Positions 12,144 through 12,323 of a stretch of DNA of 12,323 nucleotides are shown one piece after another. Every line of letters begins with the position of its first letter. The stretch's first letter is position 1. This DNA is from Thermoplasmata archaeon (GTDB taxonomy: Archaea; Thermoplasmatota; E2; UBA202; JdFR-43), in assembly GCA_021163175.1 (NCBI GenBank), contig JAGGXG010000105.1, positions 1 to 12,323 on the forward strand, given 5' to 3'. A program made the translations under genes and the position numbers. Under the pieces are notes generated by a model that made no database searches, had not been told where the DNA came from, and worked only from the letters and a program-made list of their open reading frames with translations.

Positions 12144-12323
12144 CTATAATAAAAATACGATTTCTTCGATACCCTTCCTTTCTTCCTTTTTCTTATCCTC
12201 GTTAGAATATCCAACCGGAATTATGGTCTCGAGTCTATAGCGAGAAGGCATACCAAGCCATTTTCTTATTTCATCTGCATTTGGAGGAGTGTATGTCAGG
12301 CTTGCAATGCCCTTTTCTTCCAG
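12144..12323 (-). CDS. Nitroreductase family protein, C-terminal part only
   Basis: A 59-codon open frame enters from the window edge and ends at TAG (12144-12146). It reads IASLTYTPPNADEIRKWLGM, then YRLETIIPVGYSNEDKKKEE, then GIEEIVFLL. The block with conserved leucine or isoleucine spacing, followed by the pattern IIPVGY and a lysine- and arginine-rich tail, is typical of the end of FMN-dependent nitroreductase-family enzymes, where it reads like xxxVGYPxExPKxxxR. The flavin site and dimer core lie upstream, outside the window, so neither substrate nor start can be judged. It is on the same strand as the aminotransferase, 41 bp before that gene's start, but the TATA element between them suggests separate transcription. 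Confidence 0.75.
   Translation of the reverse strand: MEEKGIASLTYTPPNADEIRKWLGMPSRYRLETIIPVGYSNEDKKKEERKGIEEIVFLL

Noticed and set aside
1..12323. CRISPR array, rRNA or tRNA genes, intact insertion sequence
   Set aside because: Reading both strands by eye, I found no regularly spaced repeats, no RNA gene signatures and no paired terminal repeats. A computed search would be needed to exclude small RNAs.

Overview
The window looks archaeal, most likely a euryarchaeon of the Thermoplasmatota (Thermoplasmata or DHVE2-like lineages). The protein evidence is an archaeal-type peptidyl-tRNA hydrolase (Pth2), a DUF99 protein, a geranylgeranyl-reductase-family flavoprotein, an archaeal DUF89 phosphatase and an exported C25 (gingipain-type) peptidase. 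The DNA evidence is that most single genes and operon-leading genes have a TATA-like box centred about 22-27 bp before the start codon and no Shine-Dalgarno sequence, which is the leaderless arrangement common in archaea. The DNA is AT-rich and gene-dense. I assign the phylum by inference only; there is no rRNA gene to anchor it.

Layout. 1-803 (minus): a zinc-ribbon nucleotidyltransferase and the overlapping start of a second gene cut by the window edge, possibly a toxin-antitoxin-like pair. 842-1975 (minus): a tight operon of a 76-residue unknown protein, Pth2 and DUF99. 2007-3068 (plus): a geranylgeranyl-reductase-family flavoprotein. 3061-3744 (minus): a DUF1614 membrane protein. 3854-4381 (plus): a GPR1/FUN34/SatP-family acetate-transporter-like protein. 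4360-4683 (minus): thioredoxin, divergent from a DUF89 damage-control phosphatase (4730-5599, plus), the two sharing one symmetric promoter. 5585-5761 (minus): a small DUF3096-like membrane protein. 5782-7710 (minus): a secreted C25 peptidase. 7755-8100: a stretch without an intact gene, holding degraded fragments that look like mobile-element debris. 8136-8564 (plus): a PPC/DUF296 domain protein. 8536-9672 (minus): an MFS transporter. 9700-10716 (minus): a sugar-phosphate nucleotidyltransferase. 10747-12102 (minus): a class III PLP aminotransferase or racemase. 12144-12323 (minus): the C-terminal end of a nitroreductase-family protein.

The genes do not form one pathway. They are mostly single-gene transcription units: housekeeping (Pth2, thioredoxin, DUF89), possible lipid metabolism (geranylgeranyl reductase family), surface-glycan or nucleotide-sugar supply, amino-acid and acetate use, and extracellular proteolysis. 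The exported peptidase, aminotransferase/racemase and transporters fit a peptide- and amino-acid-using heterotroph, but that is inference. The most unusual features are architectural: all four convergent gene pairs overlap at their 3' ends, start codons sit at a nearly fixed distance from TATA boxes, and one TATA element lies almost exactly midway between two divergent starts. I found no RNA genes, CRISPR arrays or intact mobile elements.
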